From positions 1 to 13,259 of the forward strand of contig JABHNP010000188.1 in NCBI GenBank assembly GCA_018694455.1: a stretch of DNA of 13,259 nucleotides. Reading direction: 5' to 3'. Positions 6,460 to 13,259 of the stretch are shown here, piece by piece (the stretch's first letter is position 1; each line of letters starts with the position of its first letter). The position numbers were made by a program, and so were the translations under genes. The notes under the pieces are model-generated. The model made no database searches and had not been told where the DNA came from. It worked only from the letters and a program-made list of their open reading frames with translations. The stretch is from Planctomycetaceae bacterium (lineage in GTDB: Bacteria; Planctomycetota; Planctomycetia; Pirellulales; UBA1268).

Positions 6460-6909
6460 ATGTTTAGTTCGGTGAACATAAAAAGAATTTTCTTAGTCAT
6501 GTTGTTGGGCCCGCTAGGCTGGGTAAATGCGGGTTGTGGAACCTCAAGCTCCGAAGCTTTGAAAGAAATTTCAGAAGTCAGTGGTACAATCCTGCTTCCA
6601 ACGGGACGACCGCTGAAGGGAGGGAAGCTCATGTTACGTCCCTTTGGTGGTGTACGAGGTGTAAAACGACTATCAGCTGATATTAATGAAGACGGGACGT
6701 TCATCATTAGACCTGATGATGAAAAAACTAAAATCATCGCTACGAAATATAAGGTCTTTGTTGGGTTAAATGAGCCTAAGTTGCGAATATTAAAAAACCA
6801 AGTACCAGAAAAATATCTAGATGTCAGTGAAGATGAATTCGAAACAGATCTCTTTATGAACCTAGATGAGCAGGCAAGTAGTGTCGTGCTTAAGATGACA
6901 AAAGGATAA
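6460..6909 (+). CDS. Small lipoprotein with a carboxypeptidase-regulatory-like fold
   Basis: A 149-residue predicted lipoprotein. A basic N-terminus (K8-R9) and hydrophobic core (10-22) lead to a lipobox-like V-N-A-G-C26 followed by a Ser/Gly-rich spacer. The remainder (about 38-149) begins with VSGTILLPTGRPLKGGKLML, then DINEDGTFII (73-82) and YKVFVG (97-102). This is the pattern of the transthyretin/carboxypeptidase-regulatory-like beta-sandwich lipoproteins that planctomycetes often encode beside DUF1559 genes. The ATG at 6460 has TAAGGA at 6445-6450, nine bases upstream. The gene is AT-rich, with one 60-base stretch near 35% G+C. It probably sits on the cell surface or periplasmic face and is part of the same transcription unit as its neighbours. 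The molecular function is unknown. Confidence 0.8.
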   Translation: MFSSVNIKRIFLVMLLGPLGWVNAGCGTSSSEALKEISEVSGTILLPTGRPLKGGKLMLRPFGGVRGVKRLSADINEDGTFIIRPDDEKTKIIATKYKVFVGLNEPKLRILKNQVPEKYLDVSEDEFETDLFMNLDEQASSVVLKMTKG

Positions 6910-6967
6910 ATCCTCATTCTGAGTTGACTGAAATTTGGTGCTGCATTTGAAAGGTGGAAGTGATTAC

Positions 6968-8656
6968 GTGTTTGGTCGATTTTTTTCCCTATCTTTGGTT
7001 GCATTGGTAGGTGGATTCATAGCTTGTGACGCAATCGCTGAAATAACGCTTCGGTCAGTAGGAACGTTCCACACGGGTTTGTATGACAAGTCAGCGGCTG
7101 AAATTCCGACGTATTGCCAGAAGACAAAGCAGGTCTTTGTCGTCAATGCTGAATCAGGTCGAGTCGATGTGCTTGGGCTTGGGGATGACGGCAGTTTGAA
7201 GAAGGTCGGCTCAATCGATGCAGCAGGTGATCTCGGAAACGGGATGTCGGCGGTCAACAGCGTGAGTGTTCTTGATGGAACGCTTGCAGTAGCTGTTGAG
7301 GCAGGCGTAATCACAGAAAATGGTCGGGTGGCTTTTTATGACACCGGGTCATTGCAGTTGAGAGGCTCGGTCGAAGCTGGGGCGTTGCCTGATATGGTGA
7401 CGTTTACACCGAATGGCCATTGGGTTCTTGTGGCGAATGAGGGCGAGCCAAATGAGGAGTACACCATCGACCCGGAGGGTACGGTTACGGTTGTTGATGT
7501 TCGAAATGGTTTTGACCAGCCAAACACGCGGACGGTGACATTTCGAGACTGGAATCTTGACGGAAAACACGCGAAGCAACTTCCAGAACTGAAGAAGCGT
7601 GGGCTTCGTATTTTTGGACAGGTGTCTCAATCAGGTGACTTCGAAAAGAAAACACCAGCTACGTTTGCACAAGATGTTGAGCCCGAGTGGATAGCTGTCG
7701 ATCATGAAAGTCGTTTTGCATATGTCTGCCTACAGGAAGTGAATGCAGTTGCAGAAATCGAGATAGCCAAAGCAGCAGTCTGTCGCATCATACCTCTGGG
7801 TTATAAAGACTTTGGTGAAAGTAAAAATGGAATTGATGCGAGTGATAAAGATGACCGTATTGATATACGTCCTCGCTCAGGACTCTTTGGCATTTTGCAG
7901 CCTGATACAGTGCGAATCTATCAGCAAAATGGCAAGCGTCTGTTGGTAACAGCCAATGAAGGTGATTCGCGTGTTCGTCCAACATCAGATGATGCAGTTC
8001 CAGGGATCGAAGAAGGTGCCATCTTTGAAGATGAGGCAAGCCTTGAAGATTGGCCTACGACCGGGACTCAGTTTGAAAAACAGACCGCTGATACAGAACT
8101 CGGAAGGCTTAAGCTTGTGCGAGATTTGGTTGACAACCATCTTGATGAAAAGGGTCGACCAACTCGACTTTTTGCATTCGGTAGTCGATCATTCTCAATA
8201 CTTGATCTCACGACAGGTGACATTGTTTTTGATAGCGACAATGACTTTGAACAGATAACGGCTCAGCACTATCCAGAGTTTTTTAATGTGAGTAACGACT
8301 CATTAAAAAAAGAAAAACGAAGCCGAAGTAAAGGCCCAGAGCCGGAAGGACTCGTTCTGGGTACGATCGGTCAGAAGACGTATGCATTTGTTGGTCTTGA
8401 GAGAATTGGTGGCATTATGGTCTATGACATTACGCAGCCAGAGTCTTCCAGATATGTTGGCTATTTCAATAACAGGCGGTTTGAAGTACCTGCTACCCTC
8501 GGTGATGGAACAGCAAATCCAGAAGCTGGTGACAGTGGAATTGAAGGATTGATTTTTGTGCCAGCAGAAAAATCACCGACGTCGACAGATCTTGTGATTG
8601 TTGGAAACGAGACAAGCGGTACCACAACGGTCTGGGAAGTTATCCCAAATCAGTGA
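6968..8656 (+). CDS. Secreted choice-of-anchor I family beta-propeller protein (alkaline phosphatase-like annotation)
   Basis: A 562-residue exported protein matching the choice-of-anchor I family, beta-propeller proteins often annotated as alkaline phosphatases without much direct evidence. Family blocks seen are GALPDMVTFTPNGHWVLVAN (138-157) with EGEP, DPEGTVTVVDV (168-178), AQDVEPEWIAVD (234-245), LLVTANEGDSR (325-335), FAFGSRSFSI (402-411), GPEPEGLVLG (456-465), TYAFVGLERIGGIMVYDI (471-488) and a C-terminal GNETSGTTTVWEV. The leader at 1-24 ends AIA|E for signal peptidase I; FIAC20 could instead be an imperfect lipobox. I chose GTG 6968 because GGTGGA lies at about 6953-6958. The TTG at 6935 would add eleven residues and lacks a ribosome binding site. 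No C-terminal anchor is present. It is the last gene of the block, 58 bases after the lipoprotein gene. Confidence 0.85.
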   Translation: MFGRFFSLSLVALVGGFIACDAIAEITLRSVGTFHTGLYDKSAAEIPTYCQKTKQVFVVNAESGRVDVLGLGDDGSLKKVGSIDAAGDLGNGMSAVNSVSVLDGTLAVAVEAGVITENGRVAFYDTGSLQLRGSVEAGALPDMVTFTPNGHWVLVANEGEPNEEYTIDPEGTVTVVDVRNGFDQPNTRTVTFRDWNLDGKHAKQLPELKKRGLRIFGQVSQSGDFEKKTPATFAQDVEPEWIAVDHESRFAYVCLQEVNAVAEIEIAKAAVCRIIPLGYKDFGESKNGIDASDKDDRIDIRPRSGLFGILQPDTVRIYQQNGKRLLVTANEGDSRVRPTSDDAVPGIEEGAIFEDEASLEDWPTTGTQFEKQTADTELGRLKLVRDLVDNHLDEKGRPTRLFAFGSRSFSILDLTTGDIVFDSDNDFEQITAQHYPEFFNVSNDSLKKEKRSRSKGPEPEGLVLGTIGQKTYAFVGLERIGGIMVYDITQPESSRYVGYFNNRRFEVPATLGDGTANPEAGDSGIEGLIFVPAEKSPTSTDLVIVGNETSGTTTVWEVIPNQ

Positions 8657-8895
8657 GCCTGTTACGTTTCACGCAAGCAAAAATTTCTACAGATGCGTAG
8701 ATAATAATCGTGAAAAAAAGCTGAAAATCAGGAATTCTGAGTACTCGGTAGTACGAAATCCGATTTTTCAAAATAATGACTCATTGGCAGATGATATAGT
8801 TCAATAAGTGCCCGCCGATCGACTATTCTTAGTCCGCGTCAAAAAGTCGTATCACCTTCTGACGGCGAAGCGGTTGTTTTCCATGGAGCGATCCT
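8657..8895 (+). promoter_or_regulatory. Intergenic region separating the two secreted-protein blocks
   Basis: 239 bases without a convincing gene. It is AT-rich at 8690-8810 and probably holds the end of the upstream transcript and the promoter for the PSCyt/PSD1 gene. A weak TCGG/CCGA stem (8746-8763) followed by TTTTT could be a marginal terminator. GACTA-TTCT-TAGTC at 8821-8834 is a perfect 5-bp tetraloop hairpin. No convincing promoter pair was identified. Confidence 0.35.
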
Positions 8896-11373
8896 GTGGT
8901 CCGCAACTTTGTATCTTGCCGGTGGGCGGTGGCTGAGCGATTCAACGTCGTTGTTGCTCACCTCATGTGGAGTGTGCTTTGTTTATGCATGCCACTATCA
9001 GTGTTCTCAGAAGAGGCACCCTCGTTCACCCGTGATATAAAAGGTCTGCTTTCAGATCGCTGCATTCGCTGTCATGGCCCAGATGCAGAGGATCGTCACG
9101 GTGGTGGCGAATATGGCTTACGGCTCGATACATTTGAAGGTGCAACTGAAGACCTCGGTGGATACGCCGCGATTGTTTCAGGTAACGCTCAGAAAAGTGA
9201 ACTAGTTATTCGGATTTCAGAAGAAGATGCCGACCTTATCATGCCACCCCCAGAAGCCGGTGAGCCACTTTCAGCTGATGAAGTCGCATTATTCCGACGT
9301 TGGATTGATGACGGGGCGAAGTATGAACCACACTGGTCATACACCCCTATTCGTCGTCCAATAATTCCAGAGGTATCTAACACTTTCTGGCCGCGGAACC
9401 AGATCGACAGGTTTATTCTTGCGAAGCTTGAAACCAAAGGTCTTGTACCCAGCCAGGAAGCAAATCGTATGACACTTGCCCGTCGGCTTGCGATTGATCT
9501 GACTGGTCTTCCGGTCAGTCCAGAGCAGGTTGATGAATTTGTTGTAGATACATCAACCGATGCCGTGGAACAATTTATTGATACATTGCTCTCTCACCAA
9601 GGCTATGGCGAACACATGGCGCGCAGCTGGCTTGATCTTGCACGGTATGCTGACAGCGCAGGGTATGCAGATGATCCACCCCGAACGATATGGCCCTATC
9701 GAGATTGGGTCATAGGTGCTTTTGATAACAATATGCCCTTTGATGAGTTTACGATTGCACAACTTGCAGGTGACTTACTTCAAGATGCAACGGTCCATGA
9801 TGCGATAGCCACTGCGTTTCATAGAAATACTCTGACCAATAATGAAGGTGGAACAATTGATGAAGAATTTCGTTCAGTAGCTGTTGTTGACCGTGTGAAC
9901 ACAACGTTGAGTACGTGGATGGGCACGACAATTGCCTGTGCACAATGTCACGACCACAAATACGATCCTCTTTCTCAACAAGAATTTTTTGGTCTCTATG
10001 CAATCCTGAATAATACCGCTGATGCGGATCGAAAAGATGAATCTCCGCTCGTTTCAATACCGTGGGAACCGTTGGATGTAAAACGCAGGCCATTGGAAAA
10101 AGAGTTAGCTGCCATATTGAAGGCGGTACCAGAGATGAAGAAGATTACTCCCAAGAAGCAGGTTCAACCACGAGGAGAGCCACCAGAGTTACGACCACTT
10201 CGGAAGCATACAGACACACTACGAAGAAAAATTGCTGCTGTGAAAACAGTGACGGTGCCTGTGATGGAAGAGCTTCAGGATGATAAGCGGCGGGTAACAA
10301 AATTGCAGTATCGAGGGAACTGGCAAGACCTTGGCCCAGTTGTAAAAGAACATGTTCCTGCTGTGTTCCCACAACCGGAGCTTGCTGATGGGCAAAGAGT
10401 GAGTCGCCTGAAGCTGGCTGAATGGCTCGTTGATCGAGAAAATCCCCTCACTGCACGAGTGCTTGTGAATCGCTTATGGGAGCAGATTTTTGGTATCGGT
10501 ATTGTCTCAACAAGTGAAGAGTTTGGAAGTCAGGGTGAATTACCAAGTCATCCAGAACTACTCGATTGGCTAGCATGCGAATTCATTGATAGTGGTTGGG
10601 ATATTCAAGCAATACAACGATTGATTGTTACAAGTGCCACCTACAGGCAGTCATCGAAACCAACTCCGGAACTGCTGGAGTACGATCCAGAAAATCGTCT
10701 GCTGGCATGTGGTCCTCGCGTCAGACTTTCAGCCGAAGTTATTCGTGATCAGGCACTTGCAGCAGCAGGACTACTTTCTTTGAAGAAAGGCGGCCCTAGT
10801 GTCCATCCTCCCCAGCCAAATCTTGGTTTAAAAGCAGCATTTGGAGCTGGTATCGATTGGAAGACGAGTGCTGGTGAAGATCGGTATCGTCGAGCGATTT
10901 ATACGACGTGGAGGCGGAGTAATCCATATCCTTCGATGGCTACCTTCGATGCACCAAATCGTGAAGTCTGTACGATCCGCCGGCCTCGAACGAACACACC
11001 CCTACAAGCACTTGTTACGTTGAATGATCCAGTTTTTGTCGAAGCTGCACAGGCACTTGCAAGGCGTATCATTCGTGAAAGTGAGGCGAATGTAGAAGCT
11101 CAAGCCACTCGAGGTTTTCGTTTGGTTTTGACAAGAGAACCACGTCCGAGTGAAGTAGAGCGTTTAGTCGAACTTTATGAGGAGACATGTGCCAAGTACA
11201 CGACACAACCAGGTGCCGCGATGGCTATGGCAACGAAACCACGAGGCCCATTGCCAGAAGAGATTCTGAAGCATTTTGATGGGAATGTGAGTGAAGCTCA
11301 TATACATCTGGCCGCATGGACAGTTGTAGGGAATGTGTTATTGAATCTCGATGAGGCATTTATGTGCCCTTAG
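8896..11373 (+). CDS. PSCyt1-PSCyt2(DUF1549)-PSD1(DUF1553) planctomycete cytochrome-like protein
   Basis: An 825-residue exported protein with the standard planctomycete three-part layout. Residues ~44-150 are the PSCyt1 c-type cytochrome-like domain, with heme-binding C56-I-R-C59-H60 and M116-P-P as a possible distal ligand region. DUF1549 (PSCyt2) runs from about 163 to 375 (NQIDRFILAKLE; LARRLAIDLTGLP; a second C348-A-Q-C351-H352). DUF1553 (PSD1) runs from about 500 to 825 (LAEWLVDRENPLTARVLVNR; RRPRTNTPLQALVTLNDP; LLNLDE). The linker between the last two is short (~110 residues) and charged. GTG 8896 is chosen for GGAG at 8885-8888, seven bases upstream; a hydrophobic stretch at ~18-38 is the export signal. 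The biochemical role is unknown; redox work coupled to polysaccharide breakdown is often proposed. The DUF1501 gene follows after ten bases. Confidence 0.95.
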   Translation: MVRNFVSCRWAVAERFNVVVAHLMWSVLCLCMPLSVFSEEAPSFTRDIKGLLSDRCIRCHGPDAEDRHGGGEYGLRLDTFEGATEDLGGYAAIVSGNAQKSELVIRISEEDADLIMPPPEAGEPLSADEVALFRRWIDDGAKYEPHWSYTPIRRPIIPEVSNTFWPRNQIDRFILAKLETKGLVPSQEANRMTLARRLAIDLTGLPVSPEQVDEFVVDTSTDAVEQFIDTLLSHQGYGEHMARSWLDLARYADSAGYADDPPRTIWPYRDWVIGAFDNNMPFDEFTIAQLAGDLLQDATVHDAIATAFHRNTLTNNEGGTIDEEFRSVAVVDRVNTTLSTWMGTTIACAQCHDHKYDPLSQQEFFGLYAILNNTADADRKDESPLVSIPWEPLDVKRRPLEKELAAILKAVPEMKKITPKKQVQPRGEPPELRPLRKHTDTLRRKIAAVKTVTVPVMEELQDDKRRVTKLQYRGNWQDLGPVVKEHVPAVFPQPELADGQRVSRLKLAEWLVDRENPLTARVLVNRLWEQIFGIGIVSTSEEFGSQGELPSHPELLDWLACEFIDSGWDIQAIQRLIVTSATYRQSSKPTPELLEYDPENRLLACGPRVRLSAEVIRDQALAAAGLLSLKKGGPSVHPPQPNLGLKAAFGAGIDWKTSAGEDRYRRAIYTTWRRSNPYPSMATFDAPNREVCTIRRPRTNTPLQALVTLNDPVFVEAAQALARRIIRESEANVEAQATRGFRLVLTREPRPSEVERLVELYEETCAKYTTQPGAAMAMATKPRGPLPEEILKHFDGNVSEAHIHLAAWTVVGNVLLNLDEAFMCP

Positions 11374-11383
11374 GAAGACAGCG

Positions 11384-12841
11384 ATGAATCCATGTATTGA
11401 ACAGAAACTGCTCGCCACGCGTCGTCATCTTTTAGGCAGTATGGCTGGTGGTATTGGTGCAGCCGCACTTACTGATTTGCTAGGGAGTGGTGCACAAGCA
11501 GCGTCGCCAATATCTTCTTTTTCTGATCCACTTGCCATTCGTCCCCCTCACTTTGAACCACGTGCAAAACGGATGATTGTGATTCATCTCACAGGCTCAC
11601 CACCACATCTTGATATGTACGACCACAAGCCACAGCTGGTCAAAAGGGATGGTGAGGAGTGTCCAGCAGAGACAATAGCAGGAAAAAAGTTTGCGTTTAC
11701 GAGTGGAACACCAAAATTACTGGGTACACGAAGAAAATGGAAACGGTGTGGCCAGAGCGGCATGGAGCTCTCAGATGCGATACCGAATTTACATCGTGTA
11801 GCAGACAAACTATGTCTGGTGAAGAGCATGCACACTGATCAGTTTAATCATGCACCAGCTGAATTAATGGTCTACACAGGGAGTCCACGCGCGGGTCGCC
11901 CAAGCCTTGGAAGCTGGGTCACGTATGGTCTTGGTAGTGAGAATGCAAACCTACCCGGTTTTGTTGTATTAATATCCTCCGGTGTTCAGCCTAATGGAGG
12001 CACAAGTAGCTTTGGGTCGGGTTTTCTGCCGAGTGTGTACCAAGGAGTTCAGTGCCGATCAAAGGGTGACCCGGTACTGTATGTGTCGAACCCAGAAGGC
12101 ATGGATCGGCAGTTACGTCGAAAAAGTCTGGATGCTCTGAACGATTTGAATCAGATGCAGGCGCAGGAACTTGGAAACCCTGAAACTCTCACCCGGATTG
12201 CACAATATGAATTGGCATATCGAATGCAAGCAAGTGTGCCTGCGGTTATGGATATTTCAAAAGAACCGAAGCATGTTCTGGATGCCTATGGTGCAGAGCC
12301 CGGTGGATCAAGCCTTGCCAATAATTGTCTGCTTGCTCGGCGACTGGTTGAGGATGGGGTACGATTTGTGCACTTGTTTGATTGGGGATGGGACTTTCAT
12401 GGAACAAACCCGCAGCAAGATATTCGGGATGGGTTAACTAAAAAAGGTGCAACCTTTGATAAACCAGCTGCGGCTCTGATAGAAGATTTAGAGCAGAGAG
12501 GTTTACTCGACGACACACTTGTCCTCTGTACTGGTGAGTTTGGCCGAACACCGTTCCGTGAAGGCCGAACATCAAAAGGTGGAGTGCTTGGCCGTGACCA
12601 CTATCCCGATTGCTATTCGATATGGATGGCAGGGGGTGGTGTCAAAGGAGGACTCACGTACGGGGCCAGTGATGAACTTGGTTTTCAAGTGGCTGAAAAC
12701 CCAGTTCATATTCATGACCTGCAAGCTACGATTCTCTATCAACTTGGGTTCGATCACACAAAACTGACCCATCGTTTTCAGGGTCGTGATTTTCGGCTCA
12801 CAGATGTACACGGTCAGGTTGTTCGAGAGCTACTATCGTAA
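11384..12841 (+). CDS. DUF1501 family protein, Tat-exported, alkaline-phosphatase/sulfatase-like fold
   Basis: A 485-residue protein, the usual partner of PSCyt/PSD1 proteins. The leader has a twin-arginine motif (T-R13-R14-H-L-L) and a hydrophobic stretch ending near GAQA, so export by the Tat pathway, folded, is likely. Family blocks are the N-terminal LTGSPPHLDMYDHKPQL (69-85), W336-D-F-H339, GEFGRTP (384-390), GRDHYP (403-408) and the C-terminal FQGRDFRLTDVHG. The Asp/His sets resemble metal-ligand positions of the alkaline phosphatase/sulfatase superfamily, but no activity is established. The first block is usually G-G-P-S-Q/H-x-D in this family as I recall; here it reads G-S-P-P-H-L-D. 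I chose ATG 11384 for AGGAAG at 11372-11377; the ATG at 11351 lies inside the upstream gene. Ten bases separate it from PSD1, so the pair is almost certainly co-transcribed. Confidence 0.93.
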   Translation: MNPCIEQKLLATRRHLLGSMAGGIGAAALTDLLGSGAQAASPISSFSDPLAIRPPHFEPRAKRMIVIHLTGSPPHLDMYDHKPQLVKRDGEECPAETIAGKKFAFTSGTPKLLGTRRKWKRCGQSGMELSDAIPNLHRVADKLCLVKSMHTDQFNHAPAELMVYTGSPRAGRPSLGSWVTYGLGSENANLPGFVVLISSGVQPNGGTSSFGSGFLPSVYQGVQCRSKGDPVLYVSNPEGMDRQLRRKSLDALNDLNQMQAQELGNPETLTRIAQYELAYRMQASVPAVMDISKEPKHVLDAYGAEPGGSSLANNCLLARRLVEDGVRFVHLFDWGWDFHGTNPQQDIRDGLTKKGATFDKPAAALIEDLEQRGLLDDTLVLCTGEFGRTPFREGRTSKGGVLGRDHYPDCYSIWMAGGGVKGGLTYGASDELGFQVAENPVHIHDLQATILYQLGFDHTKLTHRFQGRDFRLTDVHGQVVRELLS

Positions 12842-12859
12842 TACTGTTGTATTTCAGCA

Positions 12860-12873
12860 GATTTTATAAAATC
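12860..12873 (+). promoter_or_regulatory. Perfect 14-bp AT-rich palindrome
   Basis: GATTTTATAAAATC at 12860-12873 is a perfect palindrome 19 bases after the DUF1501 stop codon. It has no central loop, so it fits a dimeric-protein binding site better than a terminator. It could equally be part of a bidirectional transcript end. Only the symmetry is directly seen. Confidence 0.35.
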
Positions 12874-13005
12874 CGATAGTCACATCGCTGCGTTTGAATA
12901 CGATACAAAGACGAAGTAACGTGCTTACCGTGCAACTATGTTTTCTGTAGCCAACGGCCGGTTATGCCGTGAAAAAATAAAAAATATCAGTCGGTAAGAA
13001 ATTTC

Positions 13006-13038
13006 ATGGATGACGGTAATGATAAATGCATCGTCCAT
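13006..13038 (+). promoter_or_regulatory. Possible leader hairpin before the photolyase gene
   Basis: ATGGATGA at 13006-13013 can pair with TCGTCCAT at 13031-13038 in RNA (eight pairs, one G-U) around a 17-base loop. It ends 26 bases before the start codon, upstream of the AGGAG at 13055-13059. It could affect translation or be chance. The rest of 12842-13064 holds no gene that I can see. Confidence 0.25.
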
Positions 13039-13064
13039 AATCGTTAGATAAATCAGGAGTGCCA

Positions 13065-13259
13065 ATGACTGCGGTGACTATTGTCTGGTTTCGGCATGAT
13101 CTTCGGTTAGATGACAACCCAGCTTTTATCGAGGCGTGCAGCCGCGGAAGTGTTGTACCTGTTTTCATCTGGGCTCCAGAAGAAGAGGCTCCGTGGGAGC
13201 CAGGATCAGCTTCTCGTTGGTGGCTTCATCAATCTCTAGAGAGACTTTCAGAGAAACTC
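13065..13259 (+). CDS. Photolyase/cryptochrome family protein, N-terminal fragment (runs off the window)
   Basis: The first 65 codons of a deoxyribodipyrimidine photolyase or related cryptochrome. The opening VTIVWFRHDLRLDDNPAF is the hallmark of the N-terminal Rossmann-like antenna-binding domain (usual form 'WFRxDLRxxDNPAL'). It is followed by VVPVFIWAPEEE and then SASRWWLHQSLERLSEKL, which matches the 'GxASRWWLHxSLxxL' block. As a photolyase it would use FADH- and blue light to split UV-induced pyrimidine dimers. The ATG at 13065 has AGGAG at 13055-13059, five bases upstream. The FAD-binding C-terminal domain lies outside the window, so CPD photolyase, DASH-type and cryptochrome cannot be fully separated. 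The conserved WWLH block favours the class I CPD photolyase group. Confidence 0.92.
   Translation, partial: MTAVTIVWFRHDLRLDDNPAFIEACSRGSVVPVFIWAPEEEAPWEPGSASRWWLHQSLERLSEKL

Noticed and set aside
6935..6967. Upstream TTG start for the choice-of-anchor I protein
   Set aside because: No ribosome binding site precedes it, and it would place polar residues ahead of a good signal peptide. The GTG at 6968 has GGTGGA upstream.
6309..7004. 231-codon open frame on the minus strand
   Set aside because: It lies across three well-supported + strand genes and their gaps, and its translation shows no recognisable domain. It is best explained as a shadow frame.
8896..11373. Possible frameshift or truncation of the PSCyt/PSD1 protein because of its short central linker
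   Set aside because: All three domains are in one uninterrupted frame with their expected end motifs. Linker length varies widely in this family.
11351..11383. Upstream ATG start for the DUF1501 protein
   Set aside because: It falls inside the conserved C-terminus of the PSD1 gene, whereas ATG 11384 has AGGAAG at the right spacing and gives a normal Tat leader.
12954..12983. ACGGC/GCCGT hairpin followed by an A-rich run as a terminator
   Set aside because: The run is A on the + strand. On the minus strand the T-run would precede the stem, so the order is wrong for an intrinsic terminator in either direction.
1..13259. CRISPR array, tRNA/rRNA genes, insertion sequences, phage or defence genes
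   Set aside because: No regularly spaced repeats, no recognisable RNA gene sequence, no transposase-like or nuclease/helicase defence proteins and no terminal inverted repeats were seen.

Overview
The window looks like a stretch of a Planctomycetota chromosome, probably a marine or aquatic heterotroph. The main evidence is one gene set typical of that phylum: a DUF1559 pseudopilin-like protein with the H-X9-DG tail, a PSCyt1/PSCyt2(DUF1549)/PSD1(DUF1553) protein, its usual DUF1501 partner, and a sulfatase. The phylum is a family-based inference; genus cannot be read from the sequence. All genes I can support are on the + strand. Several start with GTG or TTG, and most starts are fixed by a clear purine-rich ribosome binding site. 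No RNA genes, CRISPR arrays, insertion sequences or phage genes were seen.

Layout. (1) 1-1465: the C-terminal end of a sulfatase (gene begins before the window), overlapping by ATGA a two-domain GNAT acetyltransferase. (2) 1541-1828: a small two-helix membrane protein of unknown role. (3) 1928-3610: an E. coli-type membrane-associated, FAD-dependent D-lactate dehydrogenase (dld), preceded by a 16-bp imperfect tandem repeat and inverted repeats that look like an operator. (4) 3611-3924: a structured non-coding stretch with several hairpins. (5) 3925-8656: four closely spaced genes, likely one transcription unit: DUF1559 pseudopilin, secreted phytase-like esterase, small lipoprotein, and secreted choice-of-anchor I beta-propeller protein. 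(6) 8896-12841: PSCyt/PSD1 protein and Tat-exported DUF1501 protein, 10 bases apart. (7) 13065-end: the first 65 codons of a photolyase/cryptochrome-family gene.

How the genes may work together. Nearly everything in 3925-12841 is predicted to be exported. Block 5 combines two different secreted beta-propeller-type proteins, whose families are associated with phosphoester hydrolysis, with a surface lipoprotein and a pilin-like protein. A surface-attached phosphorus-scavenging unit is a reasonable but untested reading. Block 6 is the common planctomycete pair of unknown biochemical role, often found near sulfatases and linked by inference to polysaccharide breakdown. The most unusual non-coding signals are the repeat cluster before dld and the multi-hairpin leader before the pseudopilin gene. 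I do not see a clearly new defence or mobile system.
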